A stretch of 52,717 nucleotides of DNA from Stentor coeruleus (lineage: Eukaryota > Ciliophora > Heterotrichea > Heterotrichida > Stentoridae), in contig MPUH01000461.1 in NCBI GenBank assembly GCA_001970955.1, positions 1 through 52,717 on the forward strand. Direction: 5' to 3'. Both the position numbers and the translations under genes were made by a program. Each line of letters begins with the position of its first letter. Within the stretch, counting starts at the first letter, position 1. This document shows positions 19,415 through 30,960 of this stretch, in pieces. The notes under the pieces were generated by a model. The model was not told where the DNA came from and searched no databases. It saw only the letters and a program-made list of their open reading frames with translations.

Positions 19415-20593
19415 TTATTTCTTTTTTGTAGGTTTTCTATCTGGAGACTTGCTTAAAGTTATGCTAAATATCACTTACACCCTATTTTTAACTGAAGTTG
19501 TCATACGTGGTTTACTAATTCCTTTAACTTTAAAAAACTCCTTCAATGCCTGTATATCTTTTTTTTTAAGCTCTAAACTGCTAATAAATCTTGGCCTTTT
19601 CTTATCTTCTTTCAATATCTCTTGAGAAAACGCCACAAGTTGTTCCCTTTTCATGATCATTTGCAACTTACTATAAATCCTTTCACCACGTATAACTAAG
19701 CATTTAATATGTTTCTTACAATAAACTTCTTCATTCTCAGCCCCTTCCTCACAGCTTTTAACCATACAAACACTTTCTTTTCCAGTCCAAAACTCTTTAA
19801 ACTCTTTAAAATGTATCTTAAATCCAGGTAAACTACCCTTAAAAATCCTTAAAATCTGTGCATTTTCCACTTTGACACCTAGTTTTTTTGCGATACTTTC
19901 TATCATTAAACACGTTATACAATTTCTTCCTCCTGAAATTTCTTCAAATGCTTTTACATGATTACCAAAAGTTTTAACTAACTTAGCACGAAAATCATTT
20001 ACAACTTTCATTGTCTCATCAATTTCCTTACATTGAGTGTCAAAAAGTTCATAATAAAACTCTTGTCTAGTTATGCATAGTTTAGACTTGGCTAAACTTT
20101 TAAAAATGTCTTTAATTTTTATATACACAGCGCTTAATCCTAAGCATGATATAGATTCATTAAAATCATCGAAAAATAAAGTTAAGCCACGATCAAGAAA
20201 GAAATAATCTGTGGCTTGTTCTGGATTTTCAAAAATATCTAAAATATGCTCAATGAATACTTGTTTATCACTTGTTTTTGGAAATATTGGTTCAATGATA
20301 TCTCTTTGTGGTAAAGTATAATTAAGCTTATTATTACTTTCTTCAAGAGGATTACTTGATGATCTGGTACTAAAAGATTGAGTTTTTATTAGGGAAATTT
20401 TTTTCTTTGATTTTATACTAGGTGAACGGTTTGATATACTTGAAGCTGAAGAACGTAAACATTTTGTTAGAGTTTCTATTGTTATACCTGAGAGACTAGA
20501 CGACTTTTTTGATTTCCCATGATTTTTTAAAAACTCTTTGAGCGCTTTTTCGGAACATTTTATCTTTAGGCCTTTGCTTTGTGGGTGTATCAT
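19415..20593 (-). CDS. EF-hand-like helical protein, unknown (387 aa)
   Basis: Exon 1 (20593-19479) and exon 2 (19463-19415) are joined by a 15-nt intron. Without it the protein ends 15 residues early at KNRV; with it the tail is ITLSKSPDRKPTKKK. The N-terminal 100 residues are Ser/Lys-rich. Residues about 110-270 are helical with a pattern resembling degenerate EF-hand pairs (FIEHILDIFENPEQATDYFF, then FKIHFKEFKEF), but no complete Ca2+ loop. A Cys/His cluster at about 279-300 (CMVKSCEE, YCKKHIKCL) might bind a metal. Function unknown. Confidence 0.75.
19464..19478 (-). other. 15-nt intron near the 3' end of the EF-hand-like gene
   Basis: Minus-strand GTAAGTGATATTTAG; T9, A10, GT-AG. Phase 2. 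It removes the in-frame TAA and leads into 16 more codons and a new stop at 19415. Found by applying the pattern seen in the other six introns. Confidence 0.75.
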
Positions 20594-20990
20594 AAATTAT
20601 CTTTATATATGAGAGCTTTAGGATTTTATTAAGAGATTGTTATAGGATTTAAAAGATATGGATTTTTAAGCATGTGAAGGTTGGATGGAGTTTGGGTTTA
20701 GTTCTTGAGGATGTTGTTGAAAAATAATTTTGTAGGGGAAATTTAGTCTTTTTTATTGAGGAATAGTTGCTTTTGAGGATTTACAACTTTTGTGCGAGGA
20801 TTTTTATATAATATAATATACTGTCTTAATATTTTTTTAGTCTTAAATTTAGTTTGGGTTTTTTTTTTTACAAACCCAAGAAAAAAACCCTAAAAATACA
20901 CCACAAAAATAAAATCATATAAAAAAACTGGCGTCCTTTCAGAAATCATAAAAACCAAAATTTTACATATAATAAAATTATTATTTTATA
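20594..20990. other. Divergent intergenic stretch
   Basis: This lies between divergent genes; G-rich in the left half, C-rich on the right, with a T9 run then AAACCCAAGAAAAAAACCC near 20850-20890. No gene or defined element seen. Confidence 0.45.
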
Positions 20991-23138
20991 ATGATCGAAC
21001 TCCTCCATAAGCGTCTCAAGCATAAATCCCAATCTTTTGACACCACAGCTAAATCTGGCCAAGGGGAGAATTCTCGTACTAAACTTAATTCATCCAAAGA
21101 CCCAGATCTTATCTATAAAAATGCTTTCGCCATTAAGAAAAAAAACAACTCTGACCGGCTAAAAAGTCAAGACCGTACCTCTCGAAATCTTTCTTTCAAC
21201 GAAATCAAATTCTCTGATGAGATTTTTGATCTTAAAACCCAACTAAACAAACAAATCACCGAAATAACCCAATTAAAAACCCAAATACAATACCTTCAAA
21301 CTGAACTTGAAAAAAAAACTCAAGAAAACAGTCAAACTTACGATGTCGGGCATTTAAACCGAGTCCTCAACACTCAAAAACGTTTTATTTCAGACCTAAA
21401 AGAAGAACTAAAGAAAAAAGATGAGAAAATCGACGAGATAAAAAAAAAATCGAAATTTTGTCAAATTAATGAAATGGAAACACAAATTACGTATTTAACT
21501 GAAGAATGTAAAAAATTATTAAACGGGATAAATTTGCTTTCTGAGAACAAAACTCGTGATGATTTGTTGAAATATCAAGAAGATGATATACAAAAAAGCA
21601 TATTAATATCCCAGTTAAAAAAAGAAAAAGAACGTTTTTTAGAGTCGATTGAAGAGAAAAATCAAGAAATACTCAAATGGAGGGATAGGGTAGTTGAACT
21701 AGAAACTCATGAAGCTAAGATGTTACAACAAAAGAAAAAAAGAGAAAAAAATGAAGTTAAAGCGTTGAAAAAAGATATAAAAGACCTTAAGAATGAATTG
21801 GCTAACAACAAAAAAAATTGTCAGTCTTTAGAGAATAAATATGAAGAAAAAATAGCGAAAATGCAGTTACAGAGTTTAGCTGAAAAACATTCCCCAAAGA
21901 ACGTTGTAGGGGAAATTGTGACGAGTCAATCGAAAAACTTTAAAACTTTAAACCCTGTGCCTATGATAATACATTTGATTACAGAAAAAATATGTAAAGA
22001 AAACATCACTTTTGATCAGTTTTTTCACAATTTAACGTTAACGTATTCGAACTACCCAAATTTAAACGATGTATGGCAAGCTCTTGACTTAACTGAAAAC
22101 CAGCATCATTTTATAGATGAATTATCATCATTTCTAAACTCAAAAAGCATTATCCCAATTGTTTTATTCAAAGACTTCTGTCAAAAAGCTAAATTCACCC
22201 CACAAGATGTGCAGAAAATCTATCAAAACATTGTCTTACGATTACAATCTTCAGATTTTCCAAGGGAAAACATAGGGAAAAAACTGTTTCCTGATAAAAA
22301 AGCTATGAAAAACATGAACAATTGTATTGAAATTCTAATGAAATTTCCTTTAGATCTTGATAAGAATTCAGCAATTTTATTGTATAATTATTTGTTTCAA
22401 TCAGGTACATCATCTTTAACTTCATCTCAAATTGTGGCAAGTTTTATTATTCGTTTACCTGATTGGGTTGTTTTAACTGAAGAAGAAAAAAAAGTTTATA
22501 CAAGTGTTTTAAATAAAATTATTGAAGATAATGTTGGGAAAATATTACAACAATGTAAAGATTATGATATAGAAAAAACAGGTTTTATAAGTGAAATAGA
22601 GTTTTTAAAGTGTTTAGAAGGGGTAAATGCGAGGATTGATAAGAAATTTGAGTTGTTTATAAAAAATGAAGCTTATAAAATGGCTAAGGAGATTGGGAAA
22701 GTTAGATTTTTAGAGTTTTTGAATCATTTTAATACTATAAGTGAAGAGACTGATCCTGAAAAAATTGTCAATTACTATTTGATGCAGGTAGCTTTAGAAA
22801 TAATGAATAGGAATACACAGGTTTGTAAGGTTTTTAAAGAGAAAAATGGGAAGGTTGCTGGAGAAGGTTTTATTGATGGATTGGCTAAGATTGGTATGGA
22901 TGGGATTAATGAGAGCCATTTAGCATTGATATTAGAATTCCTACAGTGTAAAGACTCTGAAGATCTATGTATTGATCTTAATTTACTCGAAACAAAAATT
23001 GCAGGGATAATGAAATCTCCTACTAAAATCAAACCTGGGGAAACAAAATTTGTATTTGATCAGACTTTAGAATTTAATTCTAGGATTAAGACTTCACAAG
23101 AATTAGATGAAAACTCACTACTTATTTCTAACCCTTAA
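20991..23138 (+). CDS. Coiled-coil / EF-hand protein, unknown (715 aa)
   Basis: ATG at 20991. Residues about 1-65 are basic and disordered; about 70-300 are a long coiled coil (heptads rich in Lys, Glu, Leu); about 325-640 are helical. An apparently canonical EF-hand loop lies near residue 526 (the stretch DIEKTGFISEIE), preceded by helix LQQCKDY and followed by FLKCLEG; further degenerate EF-hands are likely on both sides. Such coiled-coil-plus-EF-hand proteins in ciliates are typically cortical, basal-body or axonemal. Exact family not recognised. Confidence 0.8.
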   Translation: MIELLHKRLKHKSQSFDTTAKSGQGENSRTKLNSSKDPDLIYKNAFAIKKKNNSDRLKSQDRTSRNLSFNEIKFSDEIFDLKTQLNKQITEITQLKTQIQYLQTELEKKTQENSQTYDVGHLNRVLNTQKRFISDLKEELKKKDEKIDEIKKKSKFCQINEMETQITYLTEECKKLLNGINLLSENKTRDDLLKYQEDDIQKSILISQLKKEKERFLESIEEKNQEILKWRDRVVELETHEAKMLQQKKKREKNEVKALKKDIKDLKNELANNKKNCQSLENKYEEKIAKMQLQSLAEKHSPKNVVGEIVTSQSKNFKTLNPVPMIIHLITEKICKENITFDQFFHNLTLTYSNYPNLNDVWQALDLTENQHHFIDELSSFLNSKSIIPIVLFKDFCQKAKFTPQDVQKIYQNIVLRLQSSDFPRENIGKKLFPDKKAMKNMNNCIEILMKFPLDLDKNSAILLYNYLFQSGTSSLTSSQIVASFIIRLPDWVVLTEEEKKVYTSVLNKIIEDNVGKILQQCKDYDIEKTGFISEIEFLKCLEGVNARIDKKFELFIKNEAYKMAKEIGKVRFLEFLNHFNTISEETDPEKIVNYYLMQVALEIMNRNTQVCKVFKEKNGKVAGEGFIDGLAKIGMDGINESHLALILEFLQCKDSEDLCIDLNLLETKIAGIMKSPTKIKPGETKFVFDQTLEFNSRIKTSQELDENSLLISNP

Positions 23139-23432
23139 TAATCGTTAAATTAATGATGTATAAATTTTATAACTTATGGTAAAATTAATATTTTTGTGAT
23201 TTTTTGAAGGGTTTATATTAGGAGGTATAATATTTGTAATATAAAAAGAAGTATTGATTTTTAGAAATATAATAAGTGTATATATTATAGTTTATATAGT
23301 GATAAATTATTTAAAAATTAGTTTATTACTTTTGATAGTCTTAGATTAGGATATAAATATAAAATTTTCTTATCTGGTATATTTTATAAACTGATATCAA
23401 GCTTATATCAATATTCCTAAATAAGAAATAAT

Positions 23433-26252
23433 ATGAAGAAAATGTCAAAGTCCAACAGGATTTTCCACCAGCTAGATTCAGAATGGAAACTCTTGAAAAA
23501 GAATGGGATGATAGACGAAAAGGTGAAGTTTCTAATCCACGCATTACATACTGCAGAAACTCAAAAAACAAAGCAAAACTTAGATATTCTCCAAGAAGTT
23601 ATTGATATTATAACAATAGATTTCTTGAATACAGAAAATTTTGAAGATGAAATTTTCATGGAAAACCTTAAAACAATTGAAATTGCTGCTAATCAATATA
23701 GTCACACTTTGGCATTGTTATTAAGCAAAGTTTATGTGAAAATATATTGGACTTGTTCTGAGGATGTCGAAATTTCAAAGGAAGTATTGAAGAAAGCGAA
23801 TAAATTTGTAGGCATATGCACAAGAGTAGATGTTGTATGCGATTTTTACTTATGCATGTGCGACTTTATATCAAAAGACATCAATCCTGAAATAGGCCTT
23901 CAATATACAGAAAAAGCTGAAAAAGCAAGTCACGTTCTAAAAAATTCAGGACTTGCATCTCTTGATGATATGTTAAAAACCCAAGCACATATTTGGTATT
24001 ATAAAGGTTTTTTTCAATCATCTCTTAATGATATGGAAAACTCAATAGTTTCATATGAAAACTCTTTGAAGAAACTTAGAAATATTAACAATCAAGAGCA
24101 ACTTATAGAAAAAATAAACAATGGTCTTACTGCAGCTAAACAGAAAACCTTAAATAACACTTCAAATATCAGGAAATTATCACCGAGTTCAACAGGTTCA
24201 CTTGTTTTAGTTTCACCTAGCAGCCTTGGCATTTCTAATAATATAATGAAACCATTTGCCAGAACAATAACTAAAGAATTCACATGGACTTTTACCCCAA
24301 AAGAACATGAAAAAAAACCTTCAAATATACCCATAAAGTCTACTGGGGATATAAACATAGATCAAGGAGTTCAATCAATAAACTCTTCAATGCAAACTAA
24401 ATTTTCTCCAACACATGATATCACAACCCCAGAACCCCCAAAAGATTTAAGTATCATAAACACCACAACACTTATTATCCACAACGAAATCTATTATTGT
24501 GAATTTTCAATATCTTCTGATATGAGTAAACTTAACATAAACCTTATAAGCAAAACAAATCAACAGTTTACTCAAGATTATGATATTCCAGACAATATAG
24601 AAATAATAAAATATATCTCTGATTTTATTGAACCTGGACTTTCACTTATAAATAACAAAGTGATACTAGAAAAAGATCATGAAGAACTTATTATCAACTT
24701 TAAAAAAACCATAAACGGTTGTGATTTTTTTATAGAAATCTCTAAAATCTACCCTCGTGAGCATTTTGTCATATCAGCAAAATACTTTAACTCATACGAT
24801 TTAATCATCGTCCCTAGACATACATTTCAATACTTATCTTTAATGAAACAAATACAAGTCCCTCTAACAATAGAAAGCTTGATATCCACAATTTTTATAT
24901 CAGATTTAACTATAACCACAACAAAAACCCCTGAAATTGTTTTGATTTTAGTTGAAAGATATGTAATAGGTTGCGCATCTTGTATATTAAAAGCTTATAT
25001 TGTAACATCATCTAACAATAAAGGGTTAATTGTATTTGCTGATGAGAAATCAGAACTTTTTCCTATGTTTATAGATGAAAAAACAGTTCAACAAAGGATG
25101 AAAACTAATAAACCAATTGAAGAACTTGTAAGTTTAGTATTAAAAAACATAGAAGTTATTGAAGGATATCTATCTTTTTTTACATATAACGAAGAGGATA
25201 TTGCTTCATATGCTGAATATAGCGATTTATCACAAGATCCTCTTGAAAGTTTTGATAACAACCATGAATCAAATAATTGTCAAGATTTAAATATAGAAAC
25301 CGAACAAAAGCCTGAGATCGAATTAAAACCACAAATGACAACATCAAATACCATAAGATTTATAAAAAGGTTCAGAGAAACAGAAATCGATTTTGAGTTC
25401 AAAAACAGTGATTTCGGCTTGGAAATCGTATCTTTTATAGAAGATCGTCAGCTTGCTTTAAACATCCCAAAGTTCAGTAATTTTTCTATACAAGCCTGTC
25501 ATGATCTCCTTGAAAATATTATTTTTATAGGTTCTGAGCTTGCTTTGACTTATCTAACTAGTTTGCAATTTACATATTTCAGTAAAAAAGAAGTAAATCT
25601 TTCAGTTCCAGATAGAGATTTTATAATCTACCGTAGTTCTTTACTTCGAGGGGGGATTTTGTATCAGATTTCTATGACGAAAAGTTATTCTAAAAAACTT
25701 GGGACAATTCTGATACTTGAAGTAACATCAGGAGAAGAGTTTTCTGAAAAACTTCGAATCGACCTAGCGACCATATATGATAAAACTGGGCTTACTGAAA
25801 ATAATTTACCTCAAATTGGCCATTTTCTAGCTAAACAAGCTCTTGTTGTTGACCCAAAAGGTATCTGTTATTTTGATTTTTCTAGACCTCAAGCCAATCC
25901 GATTAATAATGTTATAAAAATACAAGCACTTTTTCGTGGAAGAATTATGCGTAAAAGGATTTGTAAAAATAATTGGGAACTTTTATATAAAGATGCTGTA
26001 TCGTTAATCAGACTCAAATATAAGTTTTTTATTTTCAAATCAGATGACTTAGCTTTATTAAGATTAGTCAGACGTAGTGATAATAATGCTGAGGTACTTG
26101 GTGTTGATATTCCTTGGTCTCGTATACAAAGTATGGGGTATCATCGTTCATTAGATAAATTCGCCAAGGAAATTGTATATCCGAAAATAAATGTGGTTTA
26201 TGAAGGGAAGAAAAAAATACTTAAAGGTTTAGAAAAGTATCAAAATGAGTGA
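23433..26252 (+). CDS. Large IQ-motif protein, unknown (939 aa)
   Basis: ATG at 23433. Residues about 1-225 are helical repeats with TPR-like spacing (HIWYYKGFFQSSLNDMENS). About 240-330 is Ser/Thr/Pro-rich linker. About 340-820 contains several beta-rich blocks. A clear IQ motif, VIKIQALFRGRIMRKR, lies at about residues 827-842 and predicts calmodulin or centrin binding; the tail after it has another basic beta segment. The same window carries centrin, a possible ligand. The product is probably a ciliate-specific scaffold; I cannot name the family. Confidence 0.8.
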   Translation: MKKMSKSNRIFHQLDSEWKLLKKNGMIDEKVKFLIHALHTAETQKTKQNLDILQEVIDIITIDFLNTENFEDEIFMENLKTIEIAANQYSHTLALLLSKVYVKIYWTCSEDVEISKEVLKKANKFVGICTRVDVVCDFYLCMCDFISKDINPEIGLQYTEKAEKASHVLKNSGLASLDDMLKTQAHIWYYKGFFQSSLNDMENSIVSYENSLKKLRNINNQEQLIEKINNGLTAAKQKTLNNTSNIRKLSPSSTGSLVLVSPSSLGISNNIMKPFARTITKEFTWTFTPKEHEKKPSNIPIKSTGDINIDQGVQSINSSMQTKFSPTHDITTPEPPKDLSIINTTTLIIHNEIYYCEFSISSDMSKLNINLISKTNQQFTQDYDIPDNIEIIKYISDFIEPGLSLINNKVILEKDHEELIINFKKTINGCDFFIEISKIYPREHFVISAKYFNSYDLIIVPRHTFQYLSLMKQIQVPLTIESLISTIFISDLTITTTKTPEIVLILVERYVIGCASCILKAYIVTSSNNKGLIVFADEKSELFPMFIDEKTVQQRMKTNKPIEELVSLVLKNIEVIEGYLSFFTYNEEDIASYAEYSDLSQDPLESFDNNHESNNCQDLNIETEQKPEIELKPQMTTSNTIRFIKRFRETEIDFEFKNSDFGLEIVSFIEDRQLALNIPKFSNFSIQACHDLLENIIFIGSELALTYLTSLQFTYFSKKEVNLSVPDRDFIIYRSSLLRGGILYQISMTKSYSKKLGTILILEVTSGEEFSEKLRIDLATIYDKTGLTENNLPQIGHFLAKQALVVDPKGICYFDFSRPQANPINNVIKIQALFRGRIMRKRICKNNWELLYKDAVSLIRLKYKFFIFKSDDLALLRLVRRSDNNAEVLGVDIPWSRIQSMGYHRSLDKFAKEIVYPKINVVYEGKKKILKGLEKYQNE

Positions 26253-26452
26253 AGGGTGAAATTGTGGGTTTTTTAATATAAAGTTGAAGTTTTTTAGCTT
26301 TTTAGATATAAAGTAGTATTTTTTTGTTGTTGTAAAATAATGGGTAGAGAAATCTTGTATTTATGGGATAGAAGATTTTTAGAGGGAAATTATGAAAAGT
26401 TGATTTTTATTGATGAAACAGATGCCTAATAAACGAGAAACTAACTTACTGA

Positions 26453-27080
26453 ATTAGAGGCTCAATTAGAAGTGAAGCTGTAGATCGAAGATTGTCACTA
26501 GATCAAATCAAATGTGTAGGAAGATTGTTAGGAATAGAAAAAGATGATCTTCAAAACCTGATTTAAAGATTTTTGTTTCTTAAATTCTTTAGCAGGTAAA
26601 AAGAAAATTTTGATGAGCATTTTATGCTTAGATATAGTTTGCTGATCTTTGACAGTGAGAATAAAGGCAAAGCTATAGCTTTTTTTTGAGATATTTGATA
26701 AAGATGAGAATAAGACTATTAAGACAAGAGAAACCCTAAGATTTGTAATGAAATGCTATGATATCAATGTAGATAAACTACCTAATTTAGCTAGTGATTC
26801 ATATTAGGTTACTGAAATAATAACTCAGTATATCGAGAAACTCAACCCGCATTTGGGAAAATTCGCTGAAGATACTGTGAAAATCATATAAAAAGAACAG
26901 CCTGAAATGGGTCAAAAATAGTTTGCTGACATAATCCTATAAGAAATCGTTAATTCAAGTAGCATCCGTTATGAGATTTATAAAAAACATACTTTAAAAG
27001 GTAACTATCTTAGGTTATTAAGAAATCTTAGTAATTTCGATCATAGAAAATCCTTTATTCACAATTTCGATTTGTCGAAA
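26453..27080 (+). pseudogene. Decayed Ca2+-binding-like ORF with six TAA/TAG stops
   Basis: A clear protein-like frame runs about 208 codons but is broken by TAA at 26564, 26597, 26889 and 26940, TAG at 26805 and 26919, and one extra T in an eight-T run (26680-26687). After the frameshift it reads EIFDKDENKTIKTRETLRF, an EF-hand-like helix and loop, then IITQYIEKLNPHLGKFAED. Six stops are well below the roughly 17-18 expected by chance at this base composition, and none is TGA. Base composition is balanced, as in genes. I read it as a recently dead EF-hand gene. The alternative, a frame in which TAA/TAG mean Gln, fits the contexts but conflicts with the standard code used by all neighbours. 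Confidence 0.6.
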
Positions 27081-27312
27081 AAAATTTTTTGTTTAGAGGT
27101 TTTTGCATTATATACACTATGTTTTACTATAAAAAACAACTTTTTTTTCTTTAGAATGATGATTATAAGTTTGTTATAAGAAATATATGATAATGATAAG
27201 AAACTAAACAATCTGAGAGTAACAGAAATAGTTTTGGCGGAAAAAAGGAATAATAGAGAGGAATGAAGATAAGAAGATAAAAAGATGATTAGAATGATTA
27301 TACTAAGTTAAA

Positions 27313-27543
27313 TTAATAAAGCATTGTAACAACAGTTTCATCGACAGATCTGCTGTAGTCTCTTCTTGGAAGAATTTTCATGCTGGTTGAAAGCTTGAAA
27401 TCGATGGTTTTAGAATGTTCGTGAAGCTGTCTTGGTGAATGTATTGTAAGTTTAGATACAGACGCACTAGAATTCAGCCCATCTTGTCTATGAGCTGATG
27501 ATTGTACTTCTTTTGCTAGACGTAAAGAACAAAATAAGGACAT
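27313..27543 (-). CDS. Small-protein family member A (76 aa)
   Basis: A 76-aa protein from ATG 27543 beginning MSLFCSLRLAKEVQSS, with IHSPRQ in the middle. The N-terminus and the HSP(R/K) motif match two more genes in tandem at 29128 and 30603; this is the most diverged copy and has a longer tail. No membrane span or known domain. Conservation between copies is strong evidence that these short frames are real genes. Confidence 0.75.
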   Translation of the reverse strand: MSLFCSLRLAKEVQSSAHRQDGLNSSASVSKLTIHSPRQLHEHSKTIDFKLSTSMKILPRRDYSRSVDETVVTMLY

Positions 27544-29127
27544 TTATATATGTATACATCATTAGTTTTGATGGCTTAAAATCAGTATATTTTAGTAAAC
27601 TATAATTATAGAACTTCAAAGATTGATTGATTATTAGACTTGTATAATAGCCTAGGCTGAAGAATCATCTGTGTTTAAGCTTTATTTTTATTTTCAATAG
27701 GAGGTTATAAAAGTTTTTATCTGGCTTCGAATATAAAGCATTTTTTGCTTAGAAACAACTTTGATTTGGAAATCCTTTTGTCAGGTTGAGTCTATTTTTC
27801 ATATGTAAATATTAAAACATATATAAAAAGGAAAGATTTTGCCTATGAAATTTATATGTATGAAAATTCTGTTTTCTTGTTTGTTTCAAGATAAAATATT
27901 GGATTAGGTTTTTAACTTAGCGATTTCATATGTTGTCAGAAGATTTTCTAATATTTCTAACATGTTATATGTATGTTTTAACATTTTACTATAAGAGTTA
28001 TTTGATTTTTAACATAAAGTGGTCTAGTTTTGGTTTTGATTTTTTTTATATGCTGATTATAGAATGTTATGTTGATTTTAAAGGATCTGCAAGTTGATGA
28101 TATAAGATTTCATAGAAAAATGAATGATTTTTTTTTAAGCAAAATCAAGACAAGGGAAAATTTTTATTATGAAGTCTTTATGATATAAGAATAAAATATT
28201 ATGAGTTCTAGTTAGAATTGTTTTATATGAATATGTTTTATAATAAAGATTAAAAGCCTTATAAATTTAGGGTTTTCTGATAGTAGTGAAATTAATCTAA
28301 AATATATATTTCATTAAAAAAAATAGGAAAACTATAGTTCTAAAATTAAAGTTTTTAGGCTAGTATAAGATAAAAGAAATTTAGATAAAATAATTATAAT
28401 TTGTGAAAAGGTTAAAATGAAAACGTAAATATGGAGATGATTTTAATAATTAGTTTATGAAGTATTTATTAAATTATGTATTTTTTTCTGATAAAAAATA
28501 CTATTTTTCCCCTTCTTTACAATACAGATTAGTTGTTATACAAAAAAAAATCTCTTTTTTTCTATAAATAATTTATTTAAACAATCAATACCAATTTACT
28601 ATTATAAAAATCAATCTTCCAGTGATCATACAAAGAAGTGATAAAATTTTATACAAAAATACTATACAAAACTCATCTTATTCATTTTAAAAAATTCATC
28701 CTTAGCATTTATACTATCCTATATATTTTAAATAATAAACTCACAAAAATATTTTCCAAAACATAAATCTTTTTTACCCTTAATTACCTAAAACAACAAA
28801 ACCAAATATAAAATATATTTTATCCATCAATAAAATCATAAACCTTACTTATTATATACAACATAATCCTCACAAACCAATTTCCAAAATCCTAAAATCT
28901 AAAAATTAAAGAAATAATTAAAACCTTATCAAAATTTCCTTTATCTTCCTCTAAACCACAAAAACCAATCCTATCATAAATAATAACCTTTTGCACTTAC
29001 AATAAAAAATCTTTTAAATTTAAAAAACTCAATATCAACTCATCCTACTATTAAATCTTCCAATCCATTTTCTGAAATTTAAAAAATTCCTATATACATT
29101 CTTAAAGCATATCAAATTAAATTAATT
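27544..29127. other. Long spacer between small-protein genes A and B
   Basis: 1.6 kb without a recognisable gene. It is G-rich on the plus strand to about 28480 (5' flank of gene A) and C-rich after it (28741-28800: 13 C, 0 G; 3' flank of gene B). The length is unusual for this otherwise compact window. Confidence 0.5.
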
Positions 29128-29334
29128 CTAATTACTATTGTTTTTATTTCTGGTTAGTAATAAACGTCTGTTCATTGGCATAATATTAAAGTCAGGTATT
29201 TTTTGATTAATAGGTTTTGGTGAATGAAATCTTATAGATGAGACAAGTTCATTTGCAATTTCATTTCCACGGTTTCTTGGTGAAAGGCTATGGCTTACAT
29301 CTTTGATTAGCTGTAATGATGTATAAAGAGACAT
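29128..29334 (-). CDS. Small-protein family member B (68 aa)
   Basis: A 68-aa protein from ATG 29334. Its first 16 residues, MSLYTSLQLIKDVSHS, match copy C at 14 positions; then SPRNR, a variable acidic stretch, SSI(R/K)FHSP(K/R)PINQ and a diverged tail. No known domain. Serine-proline sites recur at fixed positions (SP after SHS, HSP), so proline-directed phosphorylation is possible. Confidence 0.8.
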   Translation of the reverse strand: MSLYTSLQLIKDVSHSLSPRNRGNEIANELVSSIRFHSPKPINQKIPDFNIMPMNRRLLLTRNKNNSN

Positions 29335-30602
29335 TTTTTATTACTGGTGAAATGTATTGCAACATGGGCAGAAGTGGATATAAAAGTTTTAGTTTTTAGT
29401 TTTTTTTGGTTTTTTTATATGAGGAGGTTTTTAAAGATTTTTCTGGTATGAATAATATATTTTCTTTACAAAAAAGTTTATTTTTGTAGTGTATTTTAGT
29501 TATTAAATCTATTTGAGATATAGTTTTTTATGGTAAATTGGTTTAGTGTTGAAGTTGTAAGAGATAATTTTGTGAAGGATTAAATTATGTTGTTAAGATT
29601 TTTTTGTAAATGGTTGTAGTTATGGAGATAGAATTAGAAGTTAGGGAAAAGGATTAAAGGTAGATTTTATGGATAGGGTTTTAGATTAACTATTGATATC
29701 ATGTTATTCGGTCTTATGCTTTTTGATAGTTTTTAAGTATTTTTTATAAGTTAAATGGTGGGTTGGATTTATATAAGGCTTGCATGTAGATGCGAACAAT
29801 TGATAAATTTTGAAAGGGTTTTTTATTATAAACTAGGGTGTTGCTTTTGATGCTAAAGCGAAATTTTATAGAAAAAAGTGAAGATTTGCTGTTGAGGTTT
29901 ATATAAGTTAGGCAAGTTTTTCCATAAAAATAATCGTCTTGAATTTTTTACTTTTTAACTATAGTCGCGATTATTTAGGTAGTAAAAATGATTATATAAG
30001 CACGAAAATACTTAGAATAAAGTTCAAAGTTAGTTTATATATAAACTTAACATATAATCATATAAACATTTTCTAAGATAATTATTCGATTTCCTTAAGG
30101 TATTTTTATTTTCTATCCCAACATACCCCTTCAGGATATATAAAAACATTAAAGCCTCTCAAAAGAAAAAACGTATTTGTTAAAGGTATATCTACAAGTA
30201 AATTTTAAAACTTATTCATCAACAACCTAATTAAAAATACTTACTTACCCATAACACACAAACTAAAATCCTATATCAACACACAACTATTATATAAAAT
30301 ATTATCTCATTAAGCTTTATAGTTCAAGAAAAAAAAAAGTTCTTACCACAAATCTTTTCATATCCCTATATCAGAAATCTAATATAAACACATTTATCAA
30401 TATAAAAACTCACATTTCAAATACAAAATCCTTTAAACACCTTATTTTATAACAATTATATATTTCTAATACTTCCTACCAACCATTCACCTAAAAAACC
30501 ATACCTCAAAAACTTTATTGCCTCAATATTAAAAACCTGTAAAACAATATAATCAACCGCTTTAAAAAAAAACATAAATAAAAACTATTAAAACCTATGA
30601 TT
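29335..30602. other. Long spacer between small-protein genes B and C
   Basis: 1.3 kb without a gene. G-rich to about 29930 and C-rich from about 30060, the same two-part pattern as the spacer between copies A and B. Confidence 0.5.
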
Positions 30603-30800
30603 TTAATCTAAATTACTTTTACTTATAGTGATTTTATGGGTAACTTCAGAAAATGTAAACGTTGGTATGTCTTGATTTATTGGTCTTGGTGAGTGGAATT
30701 TTATTGAAGATATCAAGTTCGATGCTTCTTCACTACGATTTCTTGGAGATACACTATGGCTAACATCTCTTATAAGTTGTAGTGAAGTAAACAAAGACAT
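30603..30800 (-). CDS. Small-protein family member C (65 aa)
   Basis: A 65-aa protein from ATG 30800, MSLFTSLQLIRDVSHS..., nearly identical to copy B over its first 22 residues and again over SSIKFHSPRPINQ. The tail differs. Same strand as A and B. The next gene starts reading on the same strand with its stop at 30961, 160 bp upstream. Confidence 0.8.
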   Translation of the reverse strand: MSLFTSLQLIRDVSHSVSPRNRSEEASNLISSIKFHSPRPINQDIPTFTFSEVTHKITISKSNLD

Positions 30801-30960
30801 TTTTATTACAATCAGAAAATGTTATTTGAATTAAAATTTCAATAATTTTATAACAACAAAATATAATATTTTCTATCATAAATAATTATATACTTTTAAC
30901 TAATACTAATATATTTATACATCTCAAAATCGAAAACTACCAAAAAGTCTTAAGAATATT

